Source: Lophium mytilinum
Lineage: Eukaryota > Ascomycota > Dothideomycetes > Mytilinidiales > Mytilinidiaceae
Assembly: GCA_010093605.1 (NCBI GenBank)
Contig: MU004196.1
Coordinates: 1,131,454-1,195,453 of the forward strand
DNA length: 64,000 nucleotides
Direction of reading: 5' to 3'
Both the position numbers and the translations under genes were made by a program. The notes beneath the pieces were generated by a model, which was not told the origin of the DNA, did not search any database, and saw only the letters and a program-made list of their open reading frames with translations. Numbering within the stretch: position 1 is the first letter of the stretch; the number at the start of each line of letters is the position of its first letter. This document shows, piece after piece, positions 22,112 to 33,184 of this stretch.

Positions 22112-22957
22112 GGTGTGGGGTGGAAGAGCAGCTCGCCGCGCTGAAGTCGGGGTTGAAAGAAGAGCGCGCTTAAAGGGGCATGGCAGATTGTGAAAGTGAC
22201 GGTTCCTGTCTGTGAACACCCACCTACCACCGTCTGAAGTGGCTACCTAGGCAGAGTATGGGTCCTGTCAAAATGTGGGCTCCGGATAACTGAAAGTGGA
22301 TTGAGGCCCGTCAAGCGGCGCCAGAACAGTGCGAAAGAGAGCGACTAGGGAATAGTGCAAGGTGAAGCAAAGAGAGTGGCGTTGGAAGTGAAGGATTGGA
22401 GCTGTTTGGCGATGATGATGCTTGGTGTTGACAGCCTCTCCACAGCAAAAACATGGGGCTTGGCGCGTCGTTGTCGGCTCGTCCAGCCTTGCAGCAGCTG
22501 AGTGCTCGGACGGGATCACAGGCTGGCGTGTCCCTACGGCCAGCTCTCCTCGTGAAACACGCGGGAGTGGCGTCCAATCGCATCGCCGAGATGGCCCCTT
22601 GTTGGCACCCCCGAGATCGTAGATGAACCTCTCGGGGCAGCAGGTGATGGCTCCCAGCCTTTCACCAGTCTCTCGTTTTTTCTCTTCAGTCGTGTCTTCC
22701 CCTCTCCCCCTCTCCTCCACTCCTCTCGACCTCCGCTGCTCTTTTCCGCGCAATCGACTCCACTTGCATTTGTCCCGGCGACGTCAGCCAGGGGCCGATA
22801 CGAGCTCCAATTCCGTACCCCTCTGCGAGGACCTCCTGCCAGGCTGCGTTTCTGTACCCTTGCTTCTCTCGATTCTGGGTCTGCTTAAGTGCTTTGAATC
22901 CAAATCTCTCATTTCTATCCGTCGTGTTCGGGTCAATTGAGTTCTAAGCTTAATATA
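22112..22957. promoter_or_regulatory. Divergent intergenic region
   Basis: 846 bp between the NDC1 and aspartic-protease starts. The half nearest the protease is a C/T-rich tract on the plus strand (22670-22760), typical before fungal starts. Several frames on both strands lack coding features. Confidence 0.5.
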
Positions 22958-24757
22958 ATGCCTATAAATCCTTCGACAATTGGTGCAGCATGTCTATCAT
23001 TGCTCCCATTTGCCTCCGCCTTCTACCCATACACACCAGTATACACCGACACCCCAACTCCTCGAAGTCGCTCACTTCGCCTTGATTCAAGAATCATCTC
23101 TCGAGAGGGCTCCTTCTCCCTCCCAATACACCGCACACCCCTCAAGCGGACGAACACCTACAGCATAATCAACAATAACACCCCAAAGCAATCCGACAGC
23201 GTGGCAGTGGATCAGGATGGGACAGACTTCTCGTATATGGTAGCTGTCACTTTTGGGACAAGCTCAGAGGAGTACCATATGCTGGTAGATGCAGCATCTT
23301 CGAATACCTGGGTAATGAGTAGCGAGTGTGAGACAGATTCTTGCAAAACCCACAGCACATTTGGGAAAGAAGACTCAACATCCTTGACTGTGAGTCTATC
23401 CAATCGAGCAAGGAGCGTTGGTGGCTGTCCATCTATTCCCTTGGATCAGAACGTTGCATGCTCAACATCTCGTCTTGCACTGTTTCATGCCGCATGGCAA
23501 CTTGACATTCAATTACATACATCTGCTTCTTTCTAAACGATCTCGTCTCTCTTTCTTTGCGAACAACGACCCCTGTCTAATACTACCCAGACTTCAGATG
23601 AAACATTTAGCATAGTCTACGGCACTGGCCAGGTCAACGGCACTGTAGCAAGTGATGACGTTCATGTGGGAGATTTGAGCGCCTCTCTTACATTCGGCCT
23701 CGGTATCGAAGTCTCCAGCGAGTTTGCGTCCTACCCCATGGATGGCATCCTCGGTCTCGGCCGAGGCGATTCCACTTCCAACGCGATCGAAGCGCCTTCG
23801 CTCATGGACGATCTTAGTACCAAGTCACTAATTAAAGCCAAGCTGTTTGGTCTACACCTTTCCCGGACGTCGGATGACAACAATGACGGCGAACTCAATT
23901 TTGGCGCGCCTAATACCGAACGCTACAGCGGCAGCCTCAACTACATGTCCGTGATTGAAAACGATGATGGATTCTGGGAGATTCCATTGGACGATGCTGG
24001 AGTAAACGACAAAACCCTTGGGTTGAAGGGCCGGTCTGCAATAATTGACTCTGGCACATCCTGGCTCATGATGCCTGAGGATGATGCAGTAGCTCTCCAC
24101 AAACTCATTCCTGGATATACGCAGAGCGGAGAGACTTTTACAGTGCCTTGCACGTCGAAACAGTCGGTGCAGCTCACATTTGGAGGCGTGGTGTACGATG
24201 TCTCCACGGCCGATTACATAGGGGGCAAGCTGAGCAATGGGGCTTGTTCAAGCAAAATAATCGGACGACAGACGTTTGGCCCCCACCAATGGCTGGTCGG
24301 GGATGTCTTTCTCAAAAACGTCTACACCGTCTTCGATCTCGACGATTCCAGAGTCGGCTTTGGCGTCAAAGCAGAAGAAACTGTGGCAAGCACCACCGTT
24401 TCCTCGTCACCCTCCGCAAAAGGATCGCCTACAGCATCAGGTATGCCATCCAACGCCCCCACGTCTATCATCGAGAAATCCTCCAGTGTCTCAACTGCCC
24501 CTACTCCCCTCAAGACATCTTCTGAAGGCCCTACGTCCTTTTCAACCTCGGGTTCCACTAAATCCATCCCTACAGGCACCGCCTTTGCGACCGAGGCTTC
24601 TACTCCAACTGGCACTGCTGCAGCAACTGCAGAATCTCAGCAGCAATCACCGAGTGCGACCGCTTCGCCGACGGACAAGGGAGCAGCCATTCGAAATGCG
24701 CCGTCAAGAGCTCTGCTTTCGGCCCTATTTATGATTATTGTGTCGTTATACAGATGA
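22958..24757 (+). CDS. GPI-anchored aspartic protease-like protein (family A1)
   Basis: Exons 22958-23389 and 23591-24757 flank a longer 201-nt intron in phase 0; 532 residues. ATG 22958 is followed by a hydrophobic signal peptide (TIGAACLSLLPFASAFY). The pepsin fold shows FSYMVAVTFGTSSEEYHMLVD, a YGTGQVNG flap region, MDGILGLGRGD, and the second active site IIDSGTSWLMMP with Asp near 297. The first active site, normally Asp-Thr-Gly, reads VDAASSNTWV (Asp 111), so the Asp is kept but Thr-Gly is Ala-Ala. A Cys pair (SECETDSC) follows. After the catalytic domain comes a Ser/Thr-rich stalk of about 110 residues, likely O-glycosylated, and a hydrophobic C-terminus (ALLSALFMIIVSLYR) that suggests a GPI signal. 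It is probably at the cell surface. Activity is uncertain because of the altered motif. Confidence 0.88.
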
Positions 24758-25359
24758 TCATGATGGCTTCTGGCGTTAATGAATATCTACGATTCTTTGG
24801 ATGACTTCTCTACCATCATCCTACGTGGGGAGAACTGAGAACATCAATTGATGTTCAGGGAGCTGGCTGGATTGATTGAGGGAATACATTCAGTTACTGC
24901 CGTGTATTTTAGGCTCCTGCATTCTTCTTGGTCGGAAGCTAGCATTGTATGGCGGTGTATAGCATAGCATAGCGTCTCGGTATCTACCTAGTCTCCTTTT
25001 ATGGATCCGTGCTTGAATTTGAATATACGGCGCGACGACGAAGTATCAAAAGAGCGGCAATGATGTACCTTCTTGAATTCCAAGTAATGCAAACTCTTAT
25101 CAGGACCGAAAGCAACAGAAGGACTGAAAATAGACGCAGTAGAGATATATCATTGAGCATTGCTCACGTGACAATGACTGCATCTGATTTGATTGGCCGC
25201 CAAAATCGTGGGGAAAGCAGAAAAAGTTCGACCTCGAAGAGCCATCCGCGTTCACTCCGCCACGCAAACCACGTCCCCTCTCTTTCTCAGCTGAACTGCG
25301 CACAGCCGGTACTGCGGCCGCTCGCACAGTCCTTCGGCTCTCTAATTTCCACGCTAAAT
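24758..25359. other. Spacer and MPP10 promoter
   Basis: 602 bp between the protease stop and the MPP10 ATG, both on the plus strand. The frame of MPP10 stays open upstream to 25009, but that extension is basic, unlike the family, and starts with non-conserved sequence, so ATG 25360 is preferred. Confidence 0.6.
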
Positions 25360-27564
25360 ATGGCCACACTCTCCTTCTCACCAACAACATCGAATTCCTC
25401 CCACACTCTCTCTGTCCAATCCGCGCACCCACCTCCAATGGACCTTTCCAACCCAGGCCAGCTGGCCTTAATATCCAGCCTTTCTACCGCCCCGCACACC
25501 TTTCTCCAACCACCCCGCGATTTACACAATGCGGCACTCGCCCTCGCAAAAAGATTTCTTGACCCGCTCGCAGCGGGGGTTAGCGAAACACATGCACAGC
25601 GACAAAAGGAGGAGCGGAAGAAGAGGAAGAGAGGCGAGCGGGACCATGCCGATTCCAGGATGCTGAAGCTAAAGAAGGTACACTTGGATGGATTTGGGGT
25701 GGAGCAGGTTTGGGAGCAGGCAAGGCGGGTGCTGGATGCAACTAGAGAGGAGGTGGAGAAAGCGTTGCCAGATGAGGATGATGATGTCTATATGAACGGG
25801 ACCTCGGGGATTGAGAATGGTATGAAGACTATTCGGTTTGACGAGGACGGGTTTGAGTTGAGTGGAGAGGAGGAGGATCTCATGGAAGATGTTGACTCAG
25901 ATGGAGAGGACGAGGACGGATCGTCTGAGGAGGAGTCGGGAAGCGAGGGTTCTGAGGTCGAAAACGGCGAGGAGCCCGAAGACGAGGATATGGGCTCAGA
26001 CATTGAAGATTTCGATGACGAGATATCTGAAGACGAAGAACCGGCCGAAGAATTTATACCTGACCCTAATGGACTCAATGACGGATTCTTCTCCATCGAC
26101 AATTTCAACAAGCAATCGGACTTCCTGGAACAGCAGGATATGAGAGGAGAGCCGGCTGCTAGTGATGACGAAGAAGTAGACTGGGATACCAATCCACTGT
26201 CCGGTGTCAATGGAGTTTTTGAGGATGATGATATCGAGGATAGAGCCCGAGACGCAGAGAGCGAGGATGATGACGACGAAGGAGGACCAACTTTCGGTAA
26301 CGTGGACTTGAATGCACCGGAGGGCGAAAGCGACGACGACGAACCTCTAGAAGATGGAGACATGGATAATGGAGGCATGACCAACACCAACAATGTCATG
26401 TATGCCGACTTCTTCGCCCCGCCTGCACAGAAAGCAAGCAAAAGCAAAAGGAAGAGCGGACGTCCAAATGCTCACAATTTCCCCGCGGCCTCTGATCCCC
26501 AAATGACTGCCCCAGAAGACAACATAGAGCGCACGATGGCTGCCGTTCATCGAGACCTCTTCGAAGACTCAGACGGAGCCGAATCTAATGGTGATCTGTC
26601 AGATTTGGATCCCGCCGACCCCAAATCTCGCCGATCAGCTCATCAACGCAGACAGGCTAAAATTGCAGAGGAGATACGTAAACTTGAAGCAGCAAACGTC
26701 GCCAAGCGAGACTGGACACTCTCTGGAGAAGCACGAGCCGTCGATCGCCCGATCAATTCTCTGTTGGAAGAGGACCTCGAATTCGAGCGTGCAGGCAAGC
26801 CAGTTCCTGTCATCACAGCCGAAGTCAGCGAAGACATAGAAGCACTCATCAAACGACGCATCATCGCCGGCGAATTCGACGAGGTGCATAGACGACGGCC
26901 AGACGATTTAGCTACAGGTTCTGGGGCAAGGCGAGGTAGATTCGAGCTGGACGATTTCAAGTCCGCCAAGGGTCTCGCTGAAATCTACGAGGAGGATCAT
27001 CTTCGCAAGAACGACCCGAATTTTGTCGACGCCAAAGACGAGAAGCTCAAGAAGGAGCATGCTGAGATTGAGGCACTGTGGAGGAACGTTGCAGGGAAAT
27101 TGGATACTCTCAGCTCGTGGCACTACAAGCCGAAGCCGGCGGCACCGAGCCTCGAGGTCCGTGTCGATGCTCCGGCGATCCAGATGGAAGATGCTAGGCC
27201 TACAACCGGTGGAGAAGCCAGTATTAGCATGCTGGCTCCCCAAGAGGTGTACAAGCCTGGCGACGAGAGGACGAAAGAGGAGGTCGTCACGAAGGGTGGA
27301 CTGCCCGTTGCCCGTGACGAGATGTCGAGAGAGGAGAAGCAACAGAGGCGGCGGAGAGAAAAGGAGAGGATCAAGAAGGCTGGGACGAATGAGGGCGGCA
27401 AGGAGAACCAGGAGAGCAAGAAGAGCAAGGAGAAGAAGCAGCTGCTTGGAGACTTGAAGAAGGGCAGTGTGAAGGTTATTGGCAAGCGGGGCGAGCTGAG
27501 GGATGTTGAGGGTAAAGAGGTCAAAGAGGCCGCGAGAGTTGGTGGTGGAAGCTACAAACTTTGA
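25360..27564 (+). CDS. MPP10: U3 snoRNP component Mpp10
   Basis: Single exon, 734 residues. Mpp10 is a core protein of the U3 small nucleolar RNP in the small-subunit processome and is needed for early cleavages of pre-18S rRNA in the nucleolus. The N-terminal 150 residues include a helical part and a KKRKRGERDH basic patch. Residues about 155-440 are long acidic Asp/Glu tracts, typical of the family. The conserved Mpp10 block follows: NIERTMAAVHRDLFEDSD, RDWTLSGEARAVDRPINSLL, ITAEVSEDIEALIKRRIIAGE and FDEVHRR. The C-terminus is Lys-rich coiled coil (EEKQQRRRREKERIKKA) ending GGGSYKL. ATG 25360 begins MATLSFSPT. No intron is needed. Identity secure from the conserved block. Confidence 0.95.
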   Translation: MATLSFSPTTSNSSHTLSVQSAHPPPMDLSNPGQLALISSLSTAPHTFLQPPRDLHNAALALAKRFLDPLAAGVSETHAQRQKEERKKRKRGERDHADSRMLKLKKVHLDGFGVEQVWEQARRVLDATREEVEKALPDEDDDVYMNGTSGIENGMKTIRFDEDGFELSGEEEDLMEDVDSDGEDEDGSSEEESGSEGSEVENGEEPEDEDMGSDIEDFDDEISEDEEPAEEFIPDPNGLNDGFFSIDNFNKQSDFLEQQDMRGEPAASDDEEVDWDTNPLSGVNGVFEDDDIEDRARDAESEDDDDEGGPTFGNVDLNAPEGESDDDEPLEDGDMDNGGMTNTNNVMYADFFAPPAQKASKSKRKSGRPNAHNFPAASDPQMTAPEDNIERTMAAVHRDLFEDSDGAESNGDLSDLDPADPKSRRSAHQRRQAKIAEEIRKLEAANVAKRDWTLSGEARAVDRPINSLLEEDLEFERAGKPVPVITAEVSEDIEALIKRRIIAGEFDEVHRRRPDDLATGSGARRGRFELDDFKSAKGLAEIYEEDHLRKNDPNFVDAKDEKLKKEHAEIEALWRNVAGKLDTLSSWHYKPKPAAPSLEVRVDAPAIQMEDARPTTGGEASISMLAPQEVYKPGDERTKEEVVTKGGLPVARDEMSREEKQQRRRREKERIKKAGTNEGGKENQESKKSKEKKQLLGDLKKGSVKVIGKRGELRDVEGKEVKEAARVGGGSYKL

Positions 27565-28429
27565 TGTAGCTACTCGTAGTTTGCATGGTTTCGATGCATC
27601 AAGAAGCGTTTTGTGGTGAGCCTTGATACCCACCCATCATGTCACTTAAAATCGTACCTCTCTTCTACTTTCTATGGCGTCATTGCACGCTATCAACATA
27701 TCAAGTACATATCAGTACTATCAGTCAATAGACGCTGCTGACGCTGTCTGGGGCAACCTCACAAGACTACTAGCTGTGCAATTGCGGGACTTCTCTTCTC
27801 ATCAAAAATACTGAACATCCTATGAAGCTCCTCACGCAGCGGTAAGCGAGTATTAGGTACGGATTGCTATGACGAGACATCGTAGCGTCTTAAACCTATT
27901 GCCCCTGAACACTTCGTTGTGATGCCAAACATACATTCGTGCACAGCCAAACGGCGGCAAGCTCCCCTGTTGCATCAGAGTACTGTCCTGATCATGAGCA
28001 AACTTCTCGTTTGCGCCATCAACTACACTCTCGGCACGTTTCGAGGGCCTTCGAGCTGGTCTCAATCCTAGCACTCGGGATGGGCCTCACCTCTGGGATT
28101 TAGACGCTGATCATAAGAATGAAATATGGTGTTAAAGCAGAGCTACGAATGTGTGGCTAACAGATCACGCCTTGGACTCATCTACTTCGAGCTGTCTCTC
28201 GGAAGAGCAAGACACTCTGACTGAGGGCAGAGACACGCTGATTCAAGAGCGGAAGCGGCCACCTCGTGATCAAAAGCGATGGGATTGCAAGTGCATGCGC
28301 TTACGAAGCAAGTAGACGCTGAGTTGGAAGCATTTCCTGTGGGTCCGAGCCTCAGCTTGAGTCCGAGTCCCAGTTCGAGGCAGTCACAGCCTAAGCAAGG
28401 GCAGCGAGCCAGGATCCTTCGCTGAATAA
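27565..28429. other. Spacer after MPP10
   Basis: 865 bp with no supported gene. Frames on both strands are short. The last part (about 28380-28430) is already in phase with the decayed coiled-coil gene downstream and may be part of it. Confidence 0.5.
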
Positions 28430-29643
28430 GTGTGAGGGAGATCAGGGGCATCTCGCGAATCAAGCGTAGGCCATGGCGCACCAGCAGAATGTGGAAGCTG
28501 AATTCGCGACTCTGAAAGCTAAATCCCAGGGGTTGAATATGAAGACGCAGCAGATCGACCAGGAGAATGAGATCCTGCGCCATGCGGAAGCGCTTGAGCA
28601 GAAAATAACCTCTCTCGACTGACTGTTGCATCTCGCATCAACGTTTCGAATGTTGAGAAGCGAGCTGAACAAGTAGGAGATCGACTGAATGTGCGCTGGA
28701 CGTATTCATGCGCAGGAAGATTATCTCTTGGAGGTAGTCGCTCGGCTATCAGGTTAGTTTGCGGAATGGCCGTGAAAGGCGTTTGTGGATAAGGTCTAGC
28801 AAGACAGCCATTTGCACTGTCGGCGTCTCGATCACTTCTGGGAATAGCAATCTGTCTGCATGAGCATTTTCTTTAAAGCTGTGAAATGTGACCTTGCTTG
28901 CTAATTTGAAATGAGGTATGTACCATTCTGTGCACAACGTACATCATCGGGAGCAGGCGCGTGACCACAAGCGAGTGATAAAATCACGATCACAGGCGGT
29001 GAGGAGGAGCTGGTCCACTAGCGCCGTGTCCTGATGTTGAGTGTCCTGCTGGCCGTGTCTTAACTCTCTCATCTTCTTATGGATACTGCATCCATCACCA
29101 CCAACGACAACGCCGGAGGCGAGAACATCTTCAAAGACCACGGAGAGGAAATTCTGAGCGACATCTAGGAGGTTATTGCGATTGTGAGAGTTCACATATC
29201 TGGGATGCCCCCGCGTATGTTATATCTTCAGATTACATTTCAATCCTGTTTACAGACAAACTTCGGCATCTGGCTAACGGCGACTAGACAAACACCCAGA
29301 GAAGCGCGTTGGAATTGAAGCGATCTTTGTCGCCGCCATGAGACAGCGGGCGAAGACGGCAAAGGGCGAGCCGAGATCTGAAAGTCCTTCAAAAGCCGAT
29401 ACGAATCTGGCCGCGAATGCGGGGGACAACTCACACGCCGAAGAGTTGGAGGACGAACATACGGGAGATGTGAAGAACTCAGCTACTGCCGCAACCACGA
29501 GTCACGAAGTGCCTCGTAGTGCTGCCTGGTTCAGCCGCCCCGCAAAAGTGCCGCCCGTGTGCCCGTTCCACCAGCTCGGCATATGTGCTCTGGGCCACAA
29601 ATGTAGCTACAGACATGATGAGGATGGAACAGGGAGCAACTAG
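28430..29643 (+). pseudogene. Decayed coiled-coil plus CCCH zinc-finger gene
   Basis: Coding-like sequence runs for about 1.2 kb but is broken by in-frame stops. Around ATG 28473 a charged heptad-rich helix (AEFATLKAKSQGLNMKTQQ, then DQENEILRHAEALEQKITSLD) ends at TGA 28620; further stops lie at TAG 28467, TAG 28674 and TGA 28686. A second block starts near ATG 29079, meets TAG 29166, and can be spliced from about 29210 to 29288 into a frame that ends with the CCCH finger CPFHQLGICALGHKCSYRH (C-x7-C-x5-C-x3-H) before TAG 29641. Most stops are CAG/CAA/CGA-type codons with the C read as T, as in repeat-induced point mutation or simple decay. CCCH fingers bind RNA in many proteins. A short intact gene covering only 29338-29643 (101 residues) remains possible. 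Confidence 0.55.
29338..29643 (+). CDS. Possible surviving CCCH zinc-finger exon
   Basis: An open frame of 101 residues from ATG 29338 to TAG 29641. The first two thirds are polar and disordered (Ala, Glu, Ser, Thr), followed by WFSRPAKVPPVCPFHQLG and a single CCCH finger close to the C-terminus. The frame stays open upstream of the ATG to an AG at 29287, as expected for the last exon of a longer gene. Whether this is translated alone or is the tail of the broken gene above cannot be told from the sequence. The finger itself has all four zinc ligands with correct spacing. Confidence 0.45.
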   Translation: MRQRAKTAKGEPRSESPSKADTNLAANAGDNSHAEELEDEHTGDVKNSATAATTSHEVPRSAAWFSRPAKVPPVCPFHQLGICALGHKCSYRHDEDGTGSN

Positions 29644-32600
29644 GCAATCCACGAGCAGGAACAGCGGCTGTGGAAGGATAATTGCGGTTGTGGGTGAGGA
29701 CAGTGGGGACAGGGGACAACGGATTGGCTACAAGGGAAGGCCTGAACTGTTGGGTAGAGAGATGAGATCAGGGTCAAATCTTCCCTATATGAACCATTTT
29801 TGGGCTACTTATCGAGCCTGTTTCTGAGGGAATGCTCAAAATTGCAGTGCTTGAGTAGAACCATCTCGATATGCTTGACAATCTGGCTTGTTCTCTTGAC
29901 CAAATGCTGCCCTTGTACCCCAGGCAGTGACACGAGCTCCAACGGGACATATCGTGACGCGTGCTGCTCGAAAATGTGACGGCTCTCTCAGTCTTCCTGG
30001 CCCCGCCGCCGCCGAATCGGGCAACCCTTGGCAGCCGTGAGGGCCGCGATAAGTGTTGAGCACCGTAGACCCCCCTCTAACATTATGAAATGGCGGAGTT
30101 ACGATTCTAGAACTTCCTCAAAAATACTACTTGACCTGGCGAGCAACATCCCGGTGTCAGATCTGTAATAGGAGGCGTAATGGTTGAGCTATCCATGAAA
30201 ACGCTGTAGAACGGCGGGAGGCTCCAAATTTTAGTTTCTGAGGGTTGTGCGAGTCTGGAAAGTCTTGGCAGCCGGGCAAAGGGTCGAGTAGCGTAACACC
30301 CCTTCTAGTTCAACGGAACAGGGATTTCACTCTTCCGAAATACCTTCAAGAGGACTACTTGGCCCGCTGAACCACCTCCTAGTTTCAGATCTGTGATACG
30401 AAGTGTGACTGTCAAATTATTCGCTGCGAAACGATGAAAGCGCCGAAAACACGGATTTTGCCGCCAAGCCAACACATTTGGACAGAATACGCAGGCCCTG
30501 TACGGCGAGCGATTGAGCCACGATAGGAGGCTCGCTGGAGTGGCGCCGACTAACCGGAGTTGCGCCCGCCTTTAAATTGACCGCGTTTGCAGCTTTGCTT
30601 TCCACCACCACCCCCTTCGGCGGCCTCGCCCGACCACCACGTCGACAAATCATCATCCTCCGTGCGTGGAGGATCTTGTTCCTTTCGACGACGTTCTCCT
30701 TCGTCGGCTTCTGCCTCGTGCCATTGCGGCCTCTCGTTCATCGCTTTCCTACCCATTACGACAGGTCTGGTCGTCTCCTGAAGCTGATGAAGCCACTGTT
30801 GCAGGTCGGGGACAGATGCCGAAGGAACTTCCAGAGAGGGGAGGTGACAGCATCGGCGTTCGGGGCAACCTTAGCGTCGGGCGCTGGCGGCTGGAAGTCG
30901 TCGTTTGGCACGGAGCAAGAAGTGTATTGTCGACCTCTGCAGTAGGCGGTTACGCCCGACACTGGGGAACGAGTGAAGCATAGTAGCTCCACCCCGGAGG
31001 AAGAAGCCAACAGACAGCAGTCGTCAGACTTGCAGCAGGCCCTAGGGTCCTTGGCATGTTTTACTCAGAGGTACCTTTTATGCTGCCCACCAAAAACAGA
31101 TGGCAGTCAGTCCAGTGCGCGCTTACCCCGACCTCGGAGGAACAGATGAAAAGAAAAAGTGATGAAAGGAGGATGAATCGGGTCTGTACGCGGACGTTTT
31201 TCCCACTGGGTTTTTTTACTGAAGCGCAGTTCTGTATATGTGGTAGATTGTGGAGGAGCTGAAGAGCATGTACCGGGTTTCTTTTGTAGCAGAGATTCGG
31301 AATCATACCTGATGCACACAAAATTCTTCCGCCATTATCTCTCATCAATGCCTTTGTTCGTGACTAAGATACGGACGCCCAGGCACAAGAAGAGCAGCGA
31401 AGAAGCATCATACCTACTATAACCTACAGACATAGAGCATGTAATTGTTGCCCACATAAAGCGATACTTCATGGCAGATGATGGATTCCAAGCTAGAAGT
31501 ATTCGGAAATGGGCGAGATCCACCGCCGCTGACGCTGCTGCTATCTTACGCCTCGTTTTCATCTCTCATCCAAGCCATCCATCTCAAACCCAAAAAAAAC
31601 TGTAGTACGAGGCCTCGCAATACAGTCCTATCTTACCAGTCTTCAAACGCCTCAACGCATTGCCTTTGACGCGTGTGCCTTCCCTCCACCCTACCTGTTC
31701 GTGAGCCCGGCTCACCCAAAGCCATCCTGTCAAGCAATATTCCATCAAAATATGAATTTTAACCAGATTAGCTCGAATCAGAAGTTTCAAAGAGGAGGGT
31801 AGCGTTTAAGTTCGCGTCGCGTCGAAGGAATCAGGGAACCGCAACATGCCACTTAGCGCCCCGATCACGTGCATAGTCTCGTATTCGTATTACATAGGGT
31901 GAATATACCCGGCTCCCTTTCGCTTACGCTTTCCCTCTCTTGATTTCAAACAACCTTGATCGTCACCTTCATCAGACGTCAAGATTTAACAAGCAGCAAG
32001 TCACGAATTCGATTAATTGTTGTGCCCAAGTGGATCACCGTTACCAGAAACTAATCTAGGGCTACAAGCAGCAACATTGCACATTCATCACTCGTACAAA
32101 ATCCCTAGTCCGTGTGCGGTTCCGACATGCAAGAACGCCACCGAGGACTGACCGTAATCCGCAGGCTAATCTTCTCAAATGATGGGCAAGTCCTAGAATG
32201 GAAATCTAGAAGCCGTGTATAGGCCCGCCTCCAATGCATGCGAAGATGCCCAGTCGCACTGTGGACTGGGGAATTATATCGAAAGGTGGCTATTGACACG
32301 GGCTAGTCTATCACTTATCCACCCAGTGAGATTGAGTGAAGTACTTGGCTTTTGAGATCCTTTGGAGATATCGAACTTCGTGAGTTTGTTCAAAACATGG
32401 ACCCATCCATCGCTCCATATTCTTCCTCCCGTCATGCTTCGCTACTCCTAGCTTTTGGCCACAGCTTGCTGCTGACTCTCTTTTGGCTATCCTTCGTCAG
32501 CCGACCAGCCCATAATGATCAGCTCTACTTACGCGGGAGCTAGCGGATTTGATTGAGTCTAGAAGCCTCAATTGCTGGCTACAAGGGTCTTAGAACGAAT

Positions 32601-33080
32601 GCAGTCAGGAATGGGAATCTTACATGAGCCTCTTTCTGCCCGTTGAATCGAACTTGCGAACCAAGCTCACGGTGTAAAGTACGTACGAGCAGCGGTATCG
32701 ATCTTATTTGCTTGACAAAGTAACAGTCATTGTTGAACAACGATGTGTGAGTACGGTACGGGACCACGCTTGGCCCGAAATTCATACCAACACATTGTCA
32801 CGTCGTACCGCCCTCTCGATAAAACGCATCATTTGCTTTTGAATGGCAAGAGCTTAGAATCTCCACATCTGCAGAAGAGGCCCAGCGAGCCCTTTCGTTG
32901 TCGTCGGGATACCCCTCGGTAGTATGAGAGTCTGGCTTGTGGTTTCGTACACAATCGATGTCTCTTAGACAAGCTTCGCTCTTGGCTAACCCTTCTTACA
33001 ATGCAGTCGTCTATCACGAAACGAATTGTTAAGAGTTTTTCTACACATTCAATCATTGTTAGGAGCCAGTTCCCGACCGA
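29644..33080. other. Gene-poor region
   Basis: About 3.4 kb without a supported gene. Short minus-strand frames at 30550-30756 and 30756-31010 lie next to each other and could be exons, but no splice or domain supports them. The stretch includes a diverged tandem duplication (listed separately). The remaining sequence has mixed composition and no recognisable RNA gene. Confidence 0.5.
30026..30440. repeat. Diverged tandem duplication, unit about 238 bp
   Basis: Two direct copies begin with CTTGGCAGCCG at 30026 and 30264. Corresponding stretches (30095-30180 and 30330-30405) share phrases such as TACTACTTGACC / GACTACTTGGCC and TCAGATCTGTAATA / TCAGATCTGTGATA. I judge them clearly related but much diverged, so the duplication is old. 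No coding content. Confidence 0.6.
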
Positions 33081-33090
33081 TTATATAAAA
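33081..33090 (+). promoter_or_regulatory. TATA box of the kinase-like gene
   Basis: TTATATAAAA sits about 95-100 bp before the ATG at 33185, a usual position for a fungal TATA element. The second kinase-like gene at 61174 has a similar element at a similar distance. Confidence 0.5.
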
Positions 33091-33184
33091 CACGTCTCTG
33101 CAAGTTACGAAAGCCTCCAACCAGATTACAAAAACTTCAACCCTGGCACTGTTTCAATTTCACCTCATTCAGCCGACTACCAAC

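Noticed and set aside
25009-25359. N-terminal extension of MPP10
   Set aside because: The frame is open, but the extension is basic and unlike the family; ATG 25360 fits the usual start.
30550-31010. Two adjacent minus-strand frames as a possible two-exon gene
   Set aside because: No consensus donor and acceptor joins them in frame, and neither has a recognisable domain.
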